This document shows positions 51,054 through 60,580 of a stretch of DNA of 64,000 bases, in pieces. The stretch is from positions 868,001-932,000 of the forward strand of contig CAWEMO010000001.1 of NCBI GenBank assembly GCA_963810195.1, read 5' to 3'. Under the pieces are notes generated by a model. It searched no databases and was not told the origin of the DNA. It was given only the letters and a program-made list of their open reading frames with translations. The stretch's first letter is position 1; each line of letters starts with the position of its first letter. This DNA comes from Chersky-840 sp963810195. GTDB lineage: Bacteria > Actinomycetota > Acidimicrobiia > Acidimicrobiales > UBA8190. A program made the position numbers and the translations under genes.

Positions 51054-51859
51054 TCTACTTCGCCACCGTGCACGTGGGATCGCCGCGCTGGATCGACATC
51101 CAGCTCGACTTTCTGCGGCGCAACATCTCGGAGCCGTTCGCGGTCTACGCCAACCTCGAGGACGTGCCGGGCGAGTACTCGGACCGCTTCGATCGGGTCG
51201 TCCCCGCGGCGGGCGAGCACCCCGGCAAGCTGAACCTGCTGGCGGCCGAGATCGCGGCGGTGGCCCGGCCCGAGGACGTCCTCGTCTTCCTCGACGGTGA
51301 CGCCTTCCCCATCGCCGATCCGATGCCGGTCGTCCGGGGCGGGCTCGAGAACTCCGCTCTCGTCGCCGTGCGCAGGGACGAGAACGCCACCGACCGCCAG
51401 CCCCACCCGTCGTTCTGTGCCGTCCGGGTCCGGGACTGGGAACGGCTCCATGGCGACTGGTCCCCGGGGTACTGCTGGGAGGCCGCCGACGGGCGCATGG
51501 TCACCGATGTCGGTGGGAACCTCCTGCGGGCGCTCGAACGCAGCGGGGACACGTGGACCCCGCTGCTGCGGAGCAATCGCGTCGACCTCCATCCGCTGTG
51601 GTTCGGGGTCTACGGAGGGATCGTCTACCACCACGGCGCAGGCTTCCGCTGGGCCGTCGGCCGCGTGGACCTCGCCGACATCCCGCGCCTGCACACGAGG
51701 GCCAAGCATGTCCCGGGCCTGGGCCGGGCACTGCGCTATCTGAACCGGTCGCGGGCGCAACGCTTCCACGCCCGGACCGCGGTCAAAGCCGGACGCCAGC
51801 GTGACGAGCTCCTGGCGCGGATCGAGCGCGACCCGGATTTCTTCCGGGAGCTGGTGTGA
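51050..51859 (+). CDS. GT-A-like glycosyltransferase, uncharacterised family
   Basis: A 269-residue soluble protein. It opens with IYFATVHVGSPRWIDIQLDF, has LNLLAAEIAAVARPEDVLVF and then the DxD motif in FLDGDAFPIADPMPVV near residue 83. SFCAVRVRDWERLHGDWSPG and LWFGVYGGIVYHHGAGFRW fit the active-site side of nucleotide-sugar transferases. I do not recognise the exact family; it resembles proteins that report as hypothetical glycosyltransferases in actinobacterial polysaccharide loci. CGGGGG precedes ATG 51050. It lies 19 bp before the GT2 gene. Confidence 0.7.
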   Translation: MIYFATVHVGSPRWIDIQLDFLRRNISEPFAVYANLEDVPGEYSDRFDRVVPAAGEHPGKLNLLAAEIAAVARPEDVLVFLDGDAFPIADPMPVVRGGLENSALVAVRRDENATDRQPHPSFCAVRVRDWERLHGDWSPGYCWEAADGRMVTDVGGNLLRALERSGDTWTPLLRSNRVDLHPLWFGVYGGIVYHHGAGFRWAVGRVDLADIPRLHTRAKHVPGLGRALRYLNRSRAQRFHARTAVKAGRQRDELLARIERDPDFFRELV

Positions 51860-51878
51860 GCGTCGACGGGAGCTCGGG

Positions 51879-52859
51879 GTGAGCCCCCAACGGCTGTGGA
51901 TCGTGTGCCCGAGCTACACCGACGTCGTGGCGTTCACGATGCTGCGCAAGCGGATCCTCGAAGTGGTGCAGAGCGAACGACTCGATCCAGCCGTTCGCTT
52001 CGTCGTGGTCGACGACACGGGGGGAAACGACGACGAGGTCGAGGACCTGTGCAGCCTCGACGACGTCAGGGTGGTCACTCCGCCGTTCAACCTGGGCCAT
52101 CAGCGGGCCCTCGTGTACGGATTGCGGACGATCGCGCCCGAGCTCGACGACGACGATCTCGTCGTCACGATGGATGCGGACGGCGAAGACCGGCCCGAGG
52201 ACCTGCCCCGCCTGCTGGCACCGTTGCTTGAGGCTCCCACCACGCGTCAGATGCTGTGCGTGGCCCGGCGCACCCGGCGACGGGAATCGCTGCGCTTCAA
52301 GGTGATGTACTTCTTCTTCCGGCTCCTGTTCCGTGTCCTGACGGGTCAGACCGTGCGCAGCGGGAACTTCGCGGCATACCGCGGCGGGCTCGCCCGCCGG
52401 ATGCTCCGCCACCCCTATTTCGACCTCTGCTACTCGTCGTCGTTGGTGAGCCTTGACATCGCGGTGACGCCCGTCCCCTGTCCAAGGGGCGAGCGCTACG
52501 CAGGGCACTCGCGGATGAATTCCTTCCGGCTGTTCATGCACGGGCTGCGCATGCTCATGCCGTTCACCGACCGGATCGCGGTGCGGGCCCTGGTCGCATT
52601 CTCGGTCGTCTTCGGCCTGGGCGTCGTCGGATCGCTGGTGGTCGTGGCCGTCCGGTTGTTCACCACCGCCGCCATCCCGGGGTGGGCCACGACGTCGTTG
52701 ATCAGCATCGTGATCTTGTCCTTCCTCGCGCTGAGCAACTTCATCGTGCTCTTCGTGGTGTTCTCCCACTCGCGGGGGCTGTCGATGTCGGGCCTCGAGG
52801 AGGGGCCCGAGAGAGGCGCTCGGGACCCGTCGTCTCTCCGGGATCGGACGCGGGACTGA
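51879..52859 (+). CDS. GT2 polyprenyl-phosphate glycosyltransferase (GtrB/DPM1-like) with two C-terminal membrane helices
   Basis: A 326-residue protein. The catalytic GT-A domain holds LWIVCPSYTDVVAFTMLRKR, VVVDDTGGNDDEVEDL, FNLGHQRALVYGLRTI and the DxD in VVTMDADGEDRPEDLPRL near residue 93. SGNFAAYRGGLARRM and RYAGHSRMNSFRLFMHGLRM are typical of enzymes that load a sugar on polyprenyl phosphate. Two helices follow near residues 240-265 and 270-300, anchoring it in the membrane. It would supply the lipid-linked sugar used by the YfhO-type proteins downstream. GTG 51879 is preceded by GGGAG and lies after the previous stop. Confidence 0.85.
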   Translation: MSPQRLWIVCPSYTDVVAFTMLRKRILEVVQSERLDPAVRFVVVDDTGGNDDEVEDLCSLDDVRVVTPPFNLGHQRALVYGLRTIAPELDDDDLVVTMDADGEDRPEDLPRLLAPLLEAPTTRQMLCVARRTRRRESLRFKVMYFFFRLLFRVLTGQTVRSGNFAAYRGGLARRMLRHPYFDLCYSSSLVSLDIAVTPVPCPRGERYAGHSRMNSFRLFMHGLRMLMPFTDRIAVRALVAFSVVFGLGVVGSLVVVAVRLFTTAAIPGWATTSLISIVILSFLALSNFIVLFVVFSHSRGLSMSGLEEGPERGARDPSSLRDRTRD

Positions 52860-53006
52860 GGCGTCAGCCACCGCGTCCGGTGCCGAGGGGCCGGTACGGT
52901 CGCGGCGCCTTCTCGGGCCGTCGCACGTGGGTCCGGGGGACGGTTTCCCTGGTCGGAAATGCGAGGATATGAGGTGGGAGTGCGGGGGGAGGAGCGTCAC
53001 AGCGCC

Positions 53007-55331
53007 ATGGCTCGACCGACGACGTCCAGGTCGAAGGCGCTGCGGCGCGGGCGGTGGCGCGACCGGGTCCCCGAGGCCGTGGGGGTGCTGTGGGTGCTGT
53101 GCGCGGCCGGGGCGGTCATGGCGCCCGCCCTCGCCCACGGACAATCCCTCGGCCCCTACGACCTGCTCACGGGATTCGGGTTCTCACAGGCGCCGGGGGC
53201 CGCGTTCCACGGTGGGCAGGCCAGCGACCTGATCGAGCAGATGATCCCGTGGACGAACCTGGTGTGGACGCAGGTGCACCACGGACAGCTCCCCCTGTGG
53301 AACCCCTACAGCGCGCTGGGCATGCCGCTCGCGTTCAACTGGCAGTCGGCCGCCTTCAGCGTGCCGGCCCTCGTCGGCTACCTCTTCCCGCTGCACCTCG
53401 CGTACACGGTGCAGGTGCTGCTCACGCTGGTGCTGGCCGGGACCGGCGTCTACGTGCTGGCGCGCGTCCTGCGCTGCGGGATCCTCGCGTCGGCCTTCGC
53501 CGGGACGGTGTTCGAGCTCAGCGGGGCTTTCATGTTCTGGCTGGGGTGGCCCCTGGCGGCGGTGATCTCCTGGTCGGGCTGGTTGTTCGCGGCCGCCATC
53601 GTCATCATCCGGGGCAGGCACCGCGTCCGCGGCATCCTGTTCCTGGCGTTGGCGGTGGCGTTCGCCGTCTACGCCGGACAACCCGACGCCCTCACCGTGC
53701 TGGCCACGGCCTTCGCCGTGTTCCTCGTGGTGATCTTCCTGCACCGGGTGCCGCGCTGGGGCGGGTCGGGAGAGGTCTTCCGGCCCGTGATCGACCTGGG
53801 CCTGGCCACGGTGGCGGGGATCGCGCTCGCCGCACCGCTCGCGCTCCCGGGCTACCAACTGACGCGACTGTCGACGCGGATCGTGAGTGGCCACGCCTAC
53901 ACCGGGGACAACGCCTTGCCGCTGTCGTCGGCCGATCACATCCTGTTTCCCGGTGTGAACGGGTTCCCCATGACCGGCGACACGTACTACATGGGGGCCA
54001 TCGTCGTCGTGCTGGCCGTGTGCGCGGTCGCCGTGCGATGGAGACGGCCCGCGGTCGCCGCCCTCGCCGCCGTCGCCGTCGTCACGGCTGGTCTCACCTT
54101 CAGCCAACCCGTCATCTCGTTCGCGGCGTCGATCGCAGGCTCACAGACGATCCGGTGGCCGCGCGCCATCCTGCTCGCGTCGTTCGCGCTGGCGGTGCTG
54201 GCCGGGATGGGCATGGACGTCCTGGTGCGCTCGTGGAGGGAGCGGGCCGTGCTGCGGTGGCTGGGCGCGGGATTCCTCCTGGCGGGGGCGGGGCTCGTCA
54301 CGGTGGCGGTGGTGGGAGGCGGGCACCTCGTCGGGATCGCGGACTCCAACCGGGCCGCCAGCTTCATCTGGCCCGGGGTCGAGATCGCGCTGGGCCTGGT
54401 GGTGGTGGGTGCTCTGGCCCTGGCGCGGCGCGGTCGCCGGGGGCGCACGGGGCCGTCGGGGCACCGCCGGTCCGACCTCGGTCGGTGGGCCGCGCTCTCG
54501 TTGCTCGTGTGCGAGACCGCCTTTCTCGCGACCATCGGCGCCCCGCTGTGGAGCTCGAGCCCGACGTACCTGCCGTCGACGCCGGTCATGGCGGAGTTCC
54601 AACGTGCCGTGGGGTCGTCGATCGTCGGGGACGGGGAATCCGGCGACTGCTCGGTCCTGGGGATCAGGGAGAACGTGAACGTCGCCTACCGCGTGCACCA
54701 GTTCGAGGTCTATGACCCCATGATCCCGCGTGCGTACTTCCAGACGTGGATGGCGTCGACCGGAGAGAAACGCGCCGCGGCGGGGTACCTGCAGTACTCG
54801 ACGTTCTGCCCGGGAGTACCCACGGCCACCATCGGCCGCCGCTTCGGGGTGTCCTTCGTTCTCGAGGTGGCCGGGGCGCCGGGCCCCAAGGGCGCGGTGT
54901 TCGACACCATGGTGGGCGACCAGGCCCTTTACCGCATCCCCGGGGCGGCGCAGGCCACGCTCACCGCGGTGCCCGGCGACGGCGCGTTGCCCGACCCCGG
55001 TGCCCGGGGGACGCCGGTGCCGGTCACCCATCCCGACCCCGCGTCGTGGAAGGTCGAGACCGATGCCCGGACTGCGTCGGAGCTCCGGCTCCGGCTCACC
55101 GACGTCCCCGGCTGGCACGCCAGCATCGACGGCAAGCCCCTCGTCCTGCAGCGTTACTCCGGCGTGATGTTCCAGGCCCGCGTCCCCGCCGGCACGCACA
55201 CGGTCGAGCTGCACTATTGGCCTGTGGCCTTCACGGCGGGGATCTTCCTGGCGGCGTGCAGCGCGGTGGCGCTGGTGGTGATGCTCGTCGTGGCGCGCCG
55301 GCGCCGAGGCGCACCGGGGTCTGCGCCGTGA
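53007..55331 (+). CDS. YfhO-type membrane protein (paralogue C)
   Basis: A 774-residue protein, closest to paralogue A at 29863: both share IPWTxLxWTQVHHGQLPLWN, LPLHLAYTVQV-like and YAGQPDAL stretches. About 12 helices precede an extracytoplasmic domain ending VPGWHASIDGKPLVLQRYSG and VPAGTHTVELHYWP. ATG 53007 gives a soluble start of the same length as in A; ATG 52959, or GTG 52980 behind a GGAGGAG, could add 9-16 residues. GATAT at 52966-52970 is a possible -10 element. Its stop overlaps the start of paralogue D by 4 bp, so C and D are coupled and may act as a pair. Confidence 0.82.
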   Translation: MARPTTSRSKALRRGRWRDRVPEAVGVLWVLCAAGAVMAPALAHGQSLGPYDLLTGFGFSQAPGAAFHGGQASDLIEQMIPWTNLVWTQVHHGQLPLWNPYSALGMPLAFNWQSAAFSVPALVGYLFPLHLAYTVQVLLTLVLAGTGVYVLARVLRCGILASAFAGTVFELSGAFMFWLGWPLAAVISWSGWLFAAAIVIIRGRHRVRGILFLALAVAFAVYAGQPDALTVLATAFAVFLVVIFLHRVPRWGGSGEVFRPVIDLGLATVAGIALAAPLALPGYQLTRLSTRIVSGHAYTGDNALPLSSADHILFPGVNGFPMTGDTYYMGAIVVVLAVCAVAVRWRRPAVAALAAVAVVTAGLTFSQPVISFAASIAGSQTIRWPRAILLASFALAVLAGMGMDVLVRSWRERAVLRWLGAGFLLAGAGLVTVAVVGGGHLVGIADSNRAASFIWPGVEIALGLVVVGALALARRGRRGRTGPSGHRRSDLGRWAALSLLVCETAFLATIGAPLWSSSPTYLPSTPVMAEFQRAVGSSIVGDGESGDCSVLGIRENVNVAYRVHQFEVYDPMIPRAYFQTWMASTGEKRAAAGYLQYSTFCPGVPTATIGRRFGVSFVLEVAGAPGPKGAVFDTMVGDQALYRIPGAAQATLTAVPGDGALPDPGARGTPVPVTHPDPASWKVETDARTASELRLRLTDVPGWHASIDGKPLVLQRYSGVMFQARVPAGTHTVELHYWPVAFTAGIFLAACSAVALVVMLVVARRRRGAPGSAP

Positions 55332-57691
55332 CGACCCCGCAGACGGTGCCCACGTCCACGACGCCCGCACCGCCATCCGCCACCACCGCGGGCGGGACGG
55401 ACCTGCGGCACCGGAGGATGCCCGACGTGCTCGGGCTGGCGTGGACGGTGCTCGCCGCACTGTGCACGCTCGCACCGGTGCTGCGCCCCGGCGTCTCGTT
55501 CGGCTCCTTCGACCTGTTGTCGCGCATCGGGCTGACCAAGCAACCCGGCATCGCCGTGCACAGCGTGTTCCCCGCCGATCAGGTCCTGTACTTCGCCCCC
55601 ATGACCAACCTGGCGTGGCATCAGGTCCACAGCGGGCAGCTCCCCCTCTGGAACCCCTACAACCTGCTCGGCCTGCCGTTGGCGTTCAACTGGCAGTCGG
55701 GTGTGTTCAGCCTCCCCGCGCTCATCAGCTACCTCGTCCCCGTGCACTACGCGTACACCGTCATCGTCCTCGTGAAGCTGATCGTGGCCGGTACCGGCGT
55801 CTACACGCTCTGTCGCGTGCTCCGGATGCGCCCCCTGGGCGCCGCCTTCGCGGCGACCACCTTCGAGCTCTCGGGCCCGATGCTGCACTGGTACGGCTGG
55901 GCCATGACCGGTGTCTCGATCTGGGCCGCGTGGATCCTGGTGGCCGCCATCTTGTTGATCCGGGGATCGCACCGATTCCGCGACACCGTCCTCCTCGCCG
56001 TGGCGGTCGCACTGGCGGTGTACGGGGGCCACCCCGAGAGCCTCATCGTCATGACCGTCGCCCTCCTCGTCTTCTTCGTCGTGTTCCTGGTGGTGCGGAC
56101 CCTGACGACGGGCAGCCCGGTGCGGCGGCCGGTCGTCGACCTCGTCGTGGCCGGGGTGTGCGGGATGGCCCTGAGCGCACCGCTGCTGCTGCCCGGGCTC
56201 CAGACCGCGGCCATGTCGGGCCGGGGATCGGCGCTGGGGGCGAGCGCCTATCCCTTCTCCGACGTCCCCGACGTCCTGGCCGCGTTGCAGGGGTCGGACT
56301 TCCGGGTGCCACCCCCCTACATCGGCGTGCTCACCGTGGTGCTGGCCCTCGTGGCGGTGCGGCTCTTCTGGCGGCGCCCCGTGGTGGCGGCACTGGCGGC
56401 CATGGTGGTGGCGACGGGCCTGCTCAGCTTCCAGAGCCCGCTCTACGGCGTGCTGCAGGCCGCCCCGGGCATCCGGACCATCACGTGGAACCGCAGCGTG
56501 ATGCTCCTGGCCCTGGCCACCTCGGTGCTGGCGGGCTTCGGGCTGGACGCCCTCGTCCGGCGCCAGGCCATCCCGACCCTGCGGCGCTGGGCGGCGGGCG
56601 CGTTGGGTGTGGCCGCGGTGGTGCTGGGGCTGGCCGCGCTGGTCGTGGCGCTCGGCGTCCACCGCGAGGCAGGCGCTCAGGTGGCGCACTTCGTGTGGCC
56701 CGCCGTGATCGTGGTGCTGGGCCTGGTGGTGGTGGCCGCGTTGGGGGGACAGGGTTCACGCACGCGCCTGGACCCGATGCGGCGGCGCCTGGCCCGGCAT
56801 GCCGGCGGGTTCCTGCTCGTCGTGCAGTCGGCCTTCCTCGTCGCCACCGGCGTGTCGTTCTGGTCCTTGAGCGCGGGCTACTTCCCGGTCACCCCGGCGG
56901 TGGCGACGCTGCAGCACACCGTGGGGGACGCCGTGGTCGCCATCGGGACGTGCCGGCTCATGCCGTTCTCGTATCCGTACTCGGTGGAGCAGGGGATCCG
57001 CCCCGACGCCAACATCGCCTACGGGGTGCACGAGTTCGCCGCCTACGAACCGCCGCTGACCAAGACCTACTACGAATCGTGGTCGGCGTTGAGCGGGCAG
57101 TCCATCTCCAACAAGGACCGTCGCGTCGGGGTCTTCTGCCCACAGATCGCCAACGCCCGCGAGGCGCGCATCTACGGGGTGCGCTACATCCTTGCGCCGC
57201 GCCATGGGCCTGCACCGCGCGGCACGGTCTTCGACCGCGTCATCGGCGGGGAACGGCTGTTCCGCGTCCCCGGCGCCGCCCAGGCCACGGTGGTCCCGAG
57301 GACCTCCTCCACGGCACGCGTCGCGCTCGACGCTCCCGGCACCTCGGTGCCAGTGACCCATCCCGCCGACGGCACATGGCGGATGGTCACCGACGCGAGC
57401 GGTCCGGCCCTGTTGCGGCTCCGACTGACGGCGGTGCCCGGTTGGCAGGCGACGCTCGACGGCCGTCCTCTGGCCACCGGGTCGTGGTCACGGGGCGCCA
57501 TGGTCGAGGTGGAGGTCCCGGCTGGGCGCCACGTGGTCGAGCTGCACTACTGGCCTGACCTGTTCACGATCGGGATCGTGATGGCGGGGGTCGTCGTCGT
57601 GGCGTTCGTGGCCGCGGCGCTGGTCGTGGGCACTCGACGGCGTCGCCGGGGCCTGGCGCAGGCCCCGAGCCCTGAGACCGGGGGACCCTAG
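55328..57691 (+). CDS. YfhO-type membrane protein (paralogue D)
   Basis: A 787-residue protein starting at GTG 55328 within the stop of paralogue C. A Thr/Pro-rich soluble start of about 30 residues leads to helix 1 (LGLAWTVLAALCTLAP). The first loop carries TNLAWHQVHSGQLPLWNPYN and FNWQSGVFSLPALISYLVP. It shares GGHPESLIVMTVALLVF with paralogue B. The C-terminal module is VPGWQATLDGRPLATGSWSR followed by VPAGRHVVELHYWP and a last helix. It overlaps the convergent surface-protein gene by 4 bp. As for the other paralogues, transfer of a lipid-linked sugar to a wall polymer is inferred from the family. Confidence 0.82.
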   Translation: MTTPQTVPTSTTPAPPSATTAGGTDLRHRRMPDVLGLAWTVLAALCTLAPVLRPGVSFGSFDLLSRIGLTKQPGIAVHSVFPADQVLYFAPMTNLAWHQVHSGQLPLWNPYNLLGLPLAFNWQSGVFSLPALISYLVPVHYAYTVIVLVKLIVAGTGVYTLCRVLRMRPLGAAFAATTFELSGPMLHWYGWAMTGVSIWAAWILVAAILLIRGSHRFRDTVLLAVAVALAVYGGHPESLIVMTVALLVFFVVFLVVRTLTTGSPVRRPVVDLVVAGVCGMALSAPLLLPGLQTAAMSGRGSALGASAYPFSDVPDVLAALQGSDFRVPPPYIGVLTVVLALVAVRLFWRRPVVAALAAMVVATGLLSFQSPLYGVLQAAPGIRTITWNRSVMLLALATSVLAGFGLDALVRRQAIPTLRRWAAGALGVAAVVLGLAALVVALGVHREAGAQVAHFVWPAVIVVLGLVVVAALGGQGSRTRLDPMRRRLARHAGGFLLVVQSAFLVATGVSFWSLSAGYFPVTPAVATLQHTVGDAVVAIGTCRLMPFSYPYSVEQGIRPDANIAYGVHEFAAYEPPLTKTYYESWSALSGQSISNKDRRVGVFCPQIANAREARIYGVRYILAPRHGPAPRGTVFDRVIGGERLFRVPGAAQATVVPRTSSTARVALDAPGTSVPVTHPADGTWRMVTDASGPALLRLRLTAVPGWQATLDGRPLATGSWSRGAMVEVEVPAGRHVVELHYWPDLFTIGIVMAGVVVVAFVAAALVVGTRRRRRGLAQAPSPETGGP

Positions 57692-58683
57692 AGCGGCGCG
57701 TCCGTTTGGCGCCCCAGGAGCCAGGCGGCGGCCTTGCGCACGTCGACGAAGTACAGGACGAGGCCCCCGAGGACCAAGAGCCCGCCGCCGACCGCCAGCA
57801 GCTGGCCGAGCGGGCCGAATCCCGTGAAGGCGAGGGCGCCGGGGCTGACGGTGGGCGTCTTGGCCGGAGGCACGGTGGCCGGGGGGGTCGTCACCGACGT
57901 CACCCGGGCCGGCGTCGTCGGAGGCGGCGCCGTCGAAGCGGGGAGGGTGTGCGGGTCCACGCAGCTGGTGCCGTTGGCTGTCTCGGTCCAGCTGCGCGTG
58001 TCGAGCAGTGACCAGATGACCGAGTTGTCGTCGTTGGAGAACTGCGTCCACTTCCGCTTGGGCGGTTTGTGGGAGCCGAGGTCGTAGGTCACCACGCAGA
58101 TGGCGTTGGGCACCGCCGCCGCGTTGGCATAGATGTGCACGCCCATCCACGGGCCGGTGACGTATCCCGCCCCGGCGACCGGGGTGTTGGTCTCGATGAA
58201 CTGGCCGCACGGGGCGCTCGGCATCCACGCCAACATGGTCTCGCGGTTGGCGGGGTTCACGCCGCGAGATCCCAGGCCGACGGTGGCGCTGAGGCCGAGC
58301 ACGGAGTACGTCTCGGGGTACCCGGGGTCGTTGGGGTCGTTCCACACGATCCCCCAGCCCGCGCCGAAGCGGCGGTCGCACTGGTCGGTGACCGTGGCAT
58401 GAAGACCCTGGACGTCCTTGAGCGAGGTGGTGAAGGGCCACAGCCAGTGGCCCGTCACGTTGACCGTCACACTGCCGTTGGCGTTGGTGACGATGCTGCC
58501 GGTGATGGGCGGGTTGCCGACAGGGCTCGGGGCGTTGGCCATCGCCGCGCCGGCCGCGAAGAAGCTGACCAACACCACGCCGAGCACGGCGACGACGCCC
58601 GACTCGAACATATGCCGGCGCGCGCGAGGCCGGAGGACGGGCCCCAACGCCCGCCGTTTGCGACGGCCCATGAGGTTGCTCAT
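57688..58683 (-). CDS. Secreted surface protein with C-terminal LAFTG sortase-like motif
   Basis: A 331-residue protein. Residues 1-25 are very basic (MGRRKRRALGPVLRPRARR), followed by a signal-peptide helix ending AAGAAMA near residue 50. The mature part (about residues 51-255) is a single domain rich in Gly, Asn and Trp with four or more Cys (TDQCDRRFG, SAPCGQF, NAICVV, GTSCVD). A Thr/Pro stalk follows, then LAFTG near residue 290, a hydrophobic helix and a basic tail (RKAAAWLLGR). LAxTG is the motif used by class E sortases, so it is probably linked to the cell wall. ATG 58683 has GTAAGG next to it. No sortase gene lies in the window. Confidence 0.75.
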   Translation of the reverse strand: MSNLMGRRKRRALGPVLRPRARRHMFESGVVAVLGVVLVSFFAAGAAMANAPSPVGNPPITGSIVTNANGSVTVNVTGHWLWPFTTSLKDVQGLHATVTDQCDRRFGAGWGIVWNDPNDPGYPETYSVLGLSATVGLGSRGVNPANRETMLAWMPSAPCGQFIETNTPVAGAGYVTGPWMGVHIYANAAAVPNAICVVTYDLGSHKPPKRKWTQFSNDDNSVIWSLLDTRSWTETANGTSCVDPHTLPASTAPPPTTPARVTSVTTPPATVPPAKTPTVSPGALAFTGFGPLGQLLAVGGGLLVLGGLVLYFVDVRKAAAWLLGRQTDAPL

Positions 58684-58811
58684 CCTTACCCCCGCCGTAA
58701 CCTTAACGAGCGCCCGAGTGCACAAGCCATCATCACAATTGACGACAGCGCCGGCAGGATCTTGGCACGGCAGACCGGGACGGTGGGTGATCCCGCCCGC
58801 TCCACCAGGGA

Positions 58812-59693
58812 CTACGCGTGCTTGCGCTTGGTCCCGGTCCGAGCCCGTGCCCCTTCGACGCGGCTGTCGGGAGGGGCCAGTCGGAGCGGCGCGTCCCCCC
58901 CGTGCGTCCCTGCGCCCGCAGTCGGGGGGGCCTGCCCGGCGCGCTCGTGGGCCCGGCGGCTGCGGGCGATGCGGACCAGCCCGAGCAGCGCCCGCGCCGC
59001 GGGACCGAGCCGGAGCTTCGAGCCACTGACGTCGAGCCACACCTCGAGGGGAACCTCGGCGAAGGCGGTGACGGGCAGGTCCGGCACCGCCGGGCCTCCG
59101 CGCAGCAGGCGGTGCAGCAACTCGACGTCGAGTGCCCACTCCGAGCCGAAGGGGCGTGCCAACGCGTCGACGAAGGTCTCGTTCACGCGGAACACCTTGG
59201 CGCCGCACTGGGTGTCGTACACCGTGATGCCGAGGGCAACCGACGCCAACGTGGCGTAGGCACGACCGAGGTAGTGGCGCAGGGCGCGACGCTCGATCGA
59301 GCTGCCCAACCGTGCCACCCGGCACCCGAAGACGCCGGCGAGCTCGGGACGGGCCGCCAGCGTGGCCGTGAGGCGGGCGAGCTCGGCGGGTGGGGTCGCC
59401 AGGTCGGCGTCGTAGTAGCCCACGACGCCGGCACCGCGCTGCACCGCGGCGAGCAGGCCTTGGCGCACGGCTTCGGCCTTGCCCCGATTGCCGGCCAGGG
59501 GGAGCACCTCGATCGCATCGGATGCCTGGGCCAGCCGGGCCAGGATGAGGGCGGTGCCGTCGGTCGAGCCGTCGTCGACGAACAGGAGGCGCACGTGTCC
59601 CGTTCGTGCCATGTCCAAGAAGGCCCGCTCGTCGAGACGGCGCTGCTCGTTGTAGCAGGGCACCACGATGACCGGGATGGCGTCGCCGGTCAC
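58812..59693 (-). CDS. ALG5-like GT2 (dolichyl-phosphate glucosyltransferase type)
   Basis: A 293-residue protein. It opens with PVIVVPCYNEQRRLDERAFL, then LLFVDDGSTDGTALILARL, LAGNRGKAEAVRQGLL and YYDADLATPPAELARL near residue 93, where the DxD plus ATPP is diagnostic of the ALG5-like group. YDTQCGAKVFRVNETF and EWALDVELLHRLL near residues 170-200 also match. Such enzymes put glucose (or another hexose) on polyprenyl phosphate; no membrane helix is visible. A basic, disordered C-terminus ends the protein. GTG 59693 overlaps the stop of the methyltransferase gene, so the two are coupled. Confidence 0.87.
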   Translation of the reverse strand: MTGDAIPVIVVPCYNEQRRLDERAFLDMARTGHVRLLFVDDGSTDGTALILARLAQASDAIEVLPLAGNRGKAEAVRQGLLAAVQRGAGVVGYYDADLATPPAELARLTATLAARPELAGVFGCRVARLGSSIERRALRHYLGRAYATLASVALGITVYDTQCGAKVFRVNETFVDALARPFGSEWALDVELLHRLLRGGPAVPDLPVTAFAEVPLEVWLDVSGSKLRLGPAARALLGLVRIARSRRAHERAGQAPPTAGAGTHGGDAPLRLAPPDSRVEGARARTGTKRKHA

Positions 59694-60490
59694 GGCCGTC
59701 TCCCGGTGGTCTGGGCGCCGGTGGTCTGGGCGCCGGTGCCGGCGCGGCGGCACAGCGCCCAGGTGCTCAGGCCGGGCAGGGGGGGAAAATGGCGCGTGCC
59801 CATGGCCAGCGACAGCCGGCTCTCGGTGTCGAGGGCGAAGACCAGGGCCCGCGACAGCCGGTCGGTCCCCTGCCATCCTCCGATGCCGGTCTGGGGAAGG
59901 TGCTCGGCGCGGTGACGCTCGCGCACGACGATGGCGGCGCGCAGGGGCAGCAGGGCGTGGAAGAGCCCGCCCCGGGCCACCACCGTGAGGCCGGCCGATT
60001 CCAGCGTCCGGCGCAGGGCGCTCGGCGAGTAGCGCCGGTAGTGCTTCAGGGCGCGGTCGTGGTCCGAGTAGAGCCGTTGATAGGCGGGGACGCTCACGAG
60101 CACCCAGCCCGTGTCGGTGAGCGAGCGCGACACCACGTCGCGCACGAAGGTCACGTCGTCCTCGACGTGCTCGATGACGTCCAGCATCATCACGCCGTCA
60201 AAGCTCCCCGGGGGGCGTTCGGCGGTGAACACGATGTTCCCGGGCCCGGGGCTCGGTGCGCCGAGCTCGGCGTCGCCGTAGTGCACGTCCCAACACACGA
60301 GTGTGGCCGAGCTCGGCAGCACGGCGCGCAGTTGGCCGGCGAACCAGGCGTCCCCCGCCCCGACGTCGAGCCAGCGGGCCGTGGTGCCGATGCAGCCCAG
60401 CCGGTCGAGGAGGCGCAGGAAGAACCGGGCGCGAGCCACCTCCCAGGGATGGCGGCTGGTGAATTCGTAGGGACGCTCGATCAGGTCCAC
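59690..60490 (-). CDS. Class I SAM-dependent methyltransferase
   Basis: A 266-residue protein from GTG 60490 after a G-run. Motif I is ARWLDVGAGDAWFAGQLRAV near residue 40. MMLDVIEHVEDDVTFVRDV near residue 100 is the motif II region, followed by GWVLVSVPAYQRLYSDHDRA and HYRRYSPSALRRTL, which is typical of type 11/12 methyltransferases in glycan loci. The C-terminus ends in a duplicated GAQTTG unit. It overlaps the ALG5-like gene by 4 bp; co-expression with a lipid-linked sugar synthase suggests the target is a lipid-linked sugar (inference). Confidence 0.83.
   Translation of the reverse strand: MDLIERPYEFTSRHPWEVARARFFLRLLDRLGCIGTTARWLDVGAGDAWFAGQLRAVLPSSATLVCWDVHYGDAELGAPSPGPGNIVFTAERPPGSFDGVMMLDVIEHVEDDVTFVRDVVSRSLTDTGWVLVSVPAYQRLYSDHDRALKHYRRYSPSALRRTLESAGLTVVARGGLFHALLPLRAAIVVRERHRAEHLPQTGIGGWQGTDRLSRALVFALDTESRLSLAMGTRHFPPLPGLSTWALCRRAGTGAQTTGAQTTGRRP
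59705..59734 (-). repeat. 15-bp tandem duplication at methyltransferase C-terminus
   Basis: Two exact copies of GGTGGTCTGGGCGCC (59705-59719, 59720-59734) encode GAQTT twice in the C-terminal tail. Confidence 0.8.
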
Positions 60491-60580
60491 GGCCCACGCC
60501 CCCCCCCGGCGCGCTGCGGCGTCATTGCGGTCCGGCCCATGTGCCGTCGCGCCGCGCTGTCCTCATGACCGACGATGATC

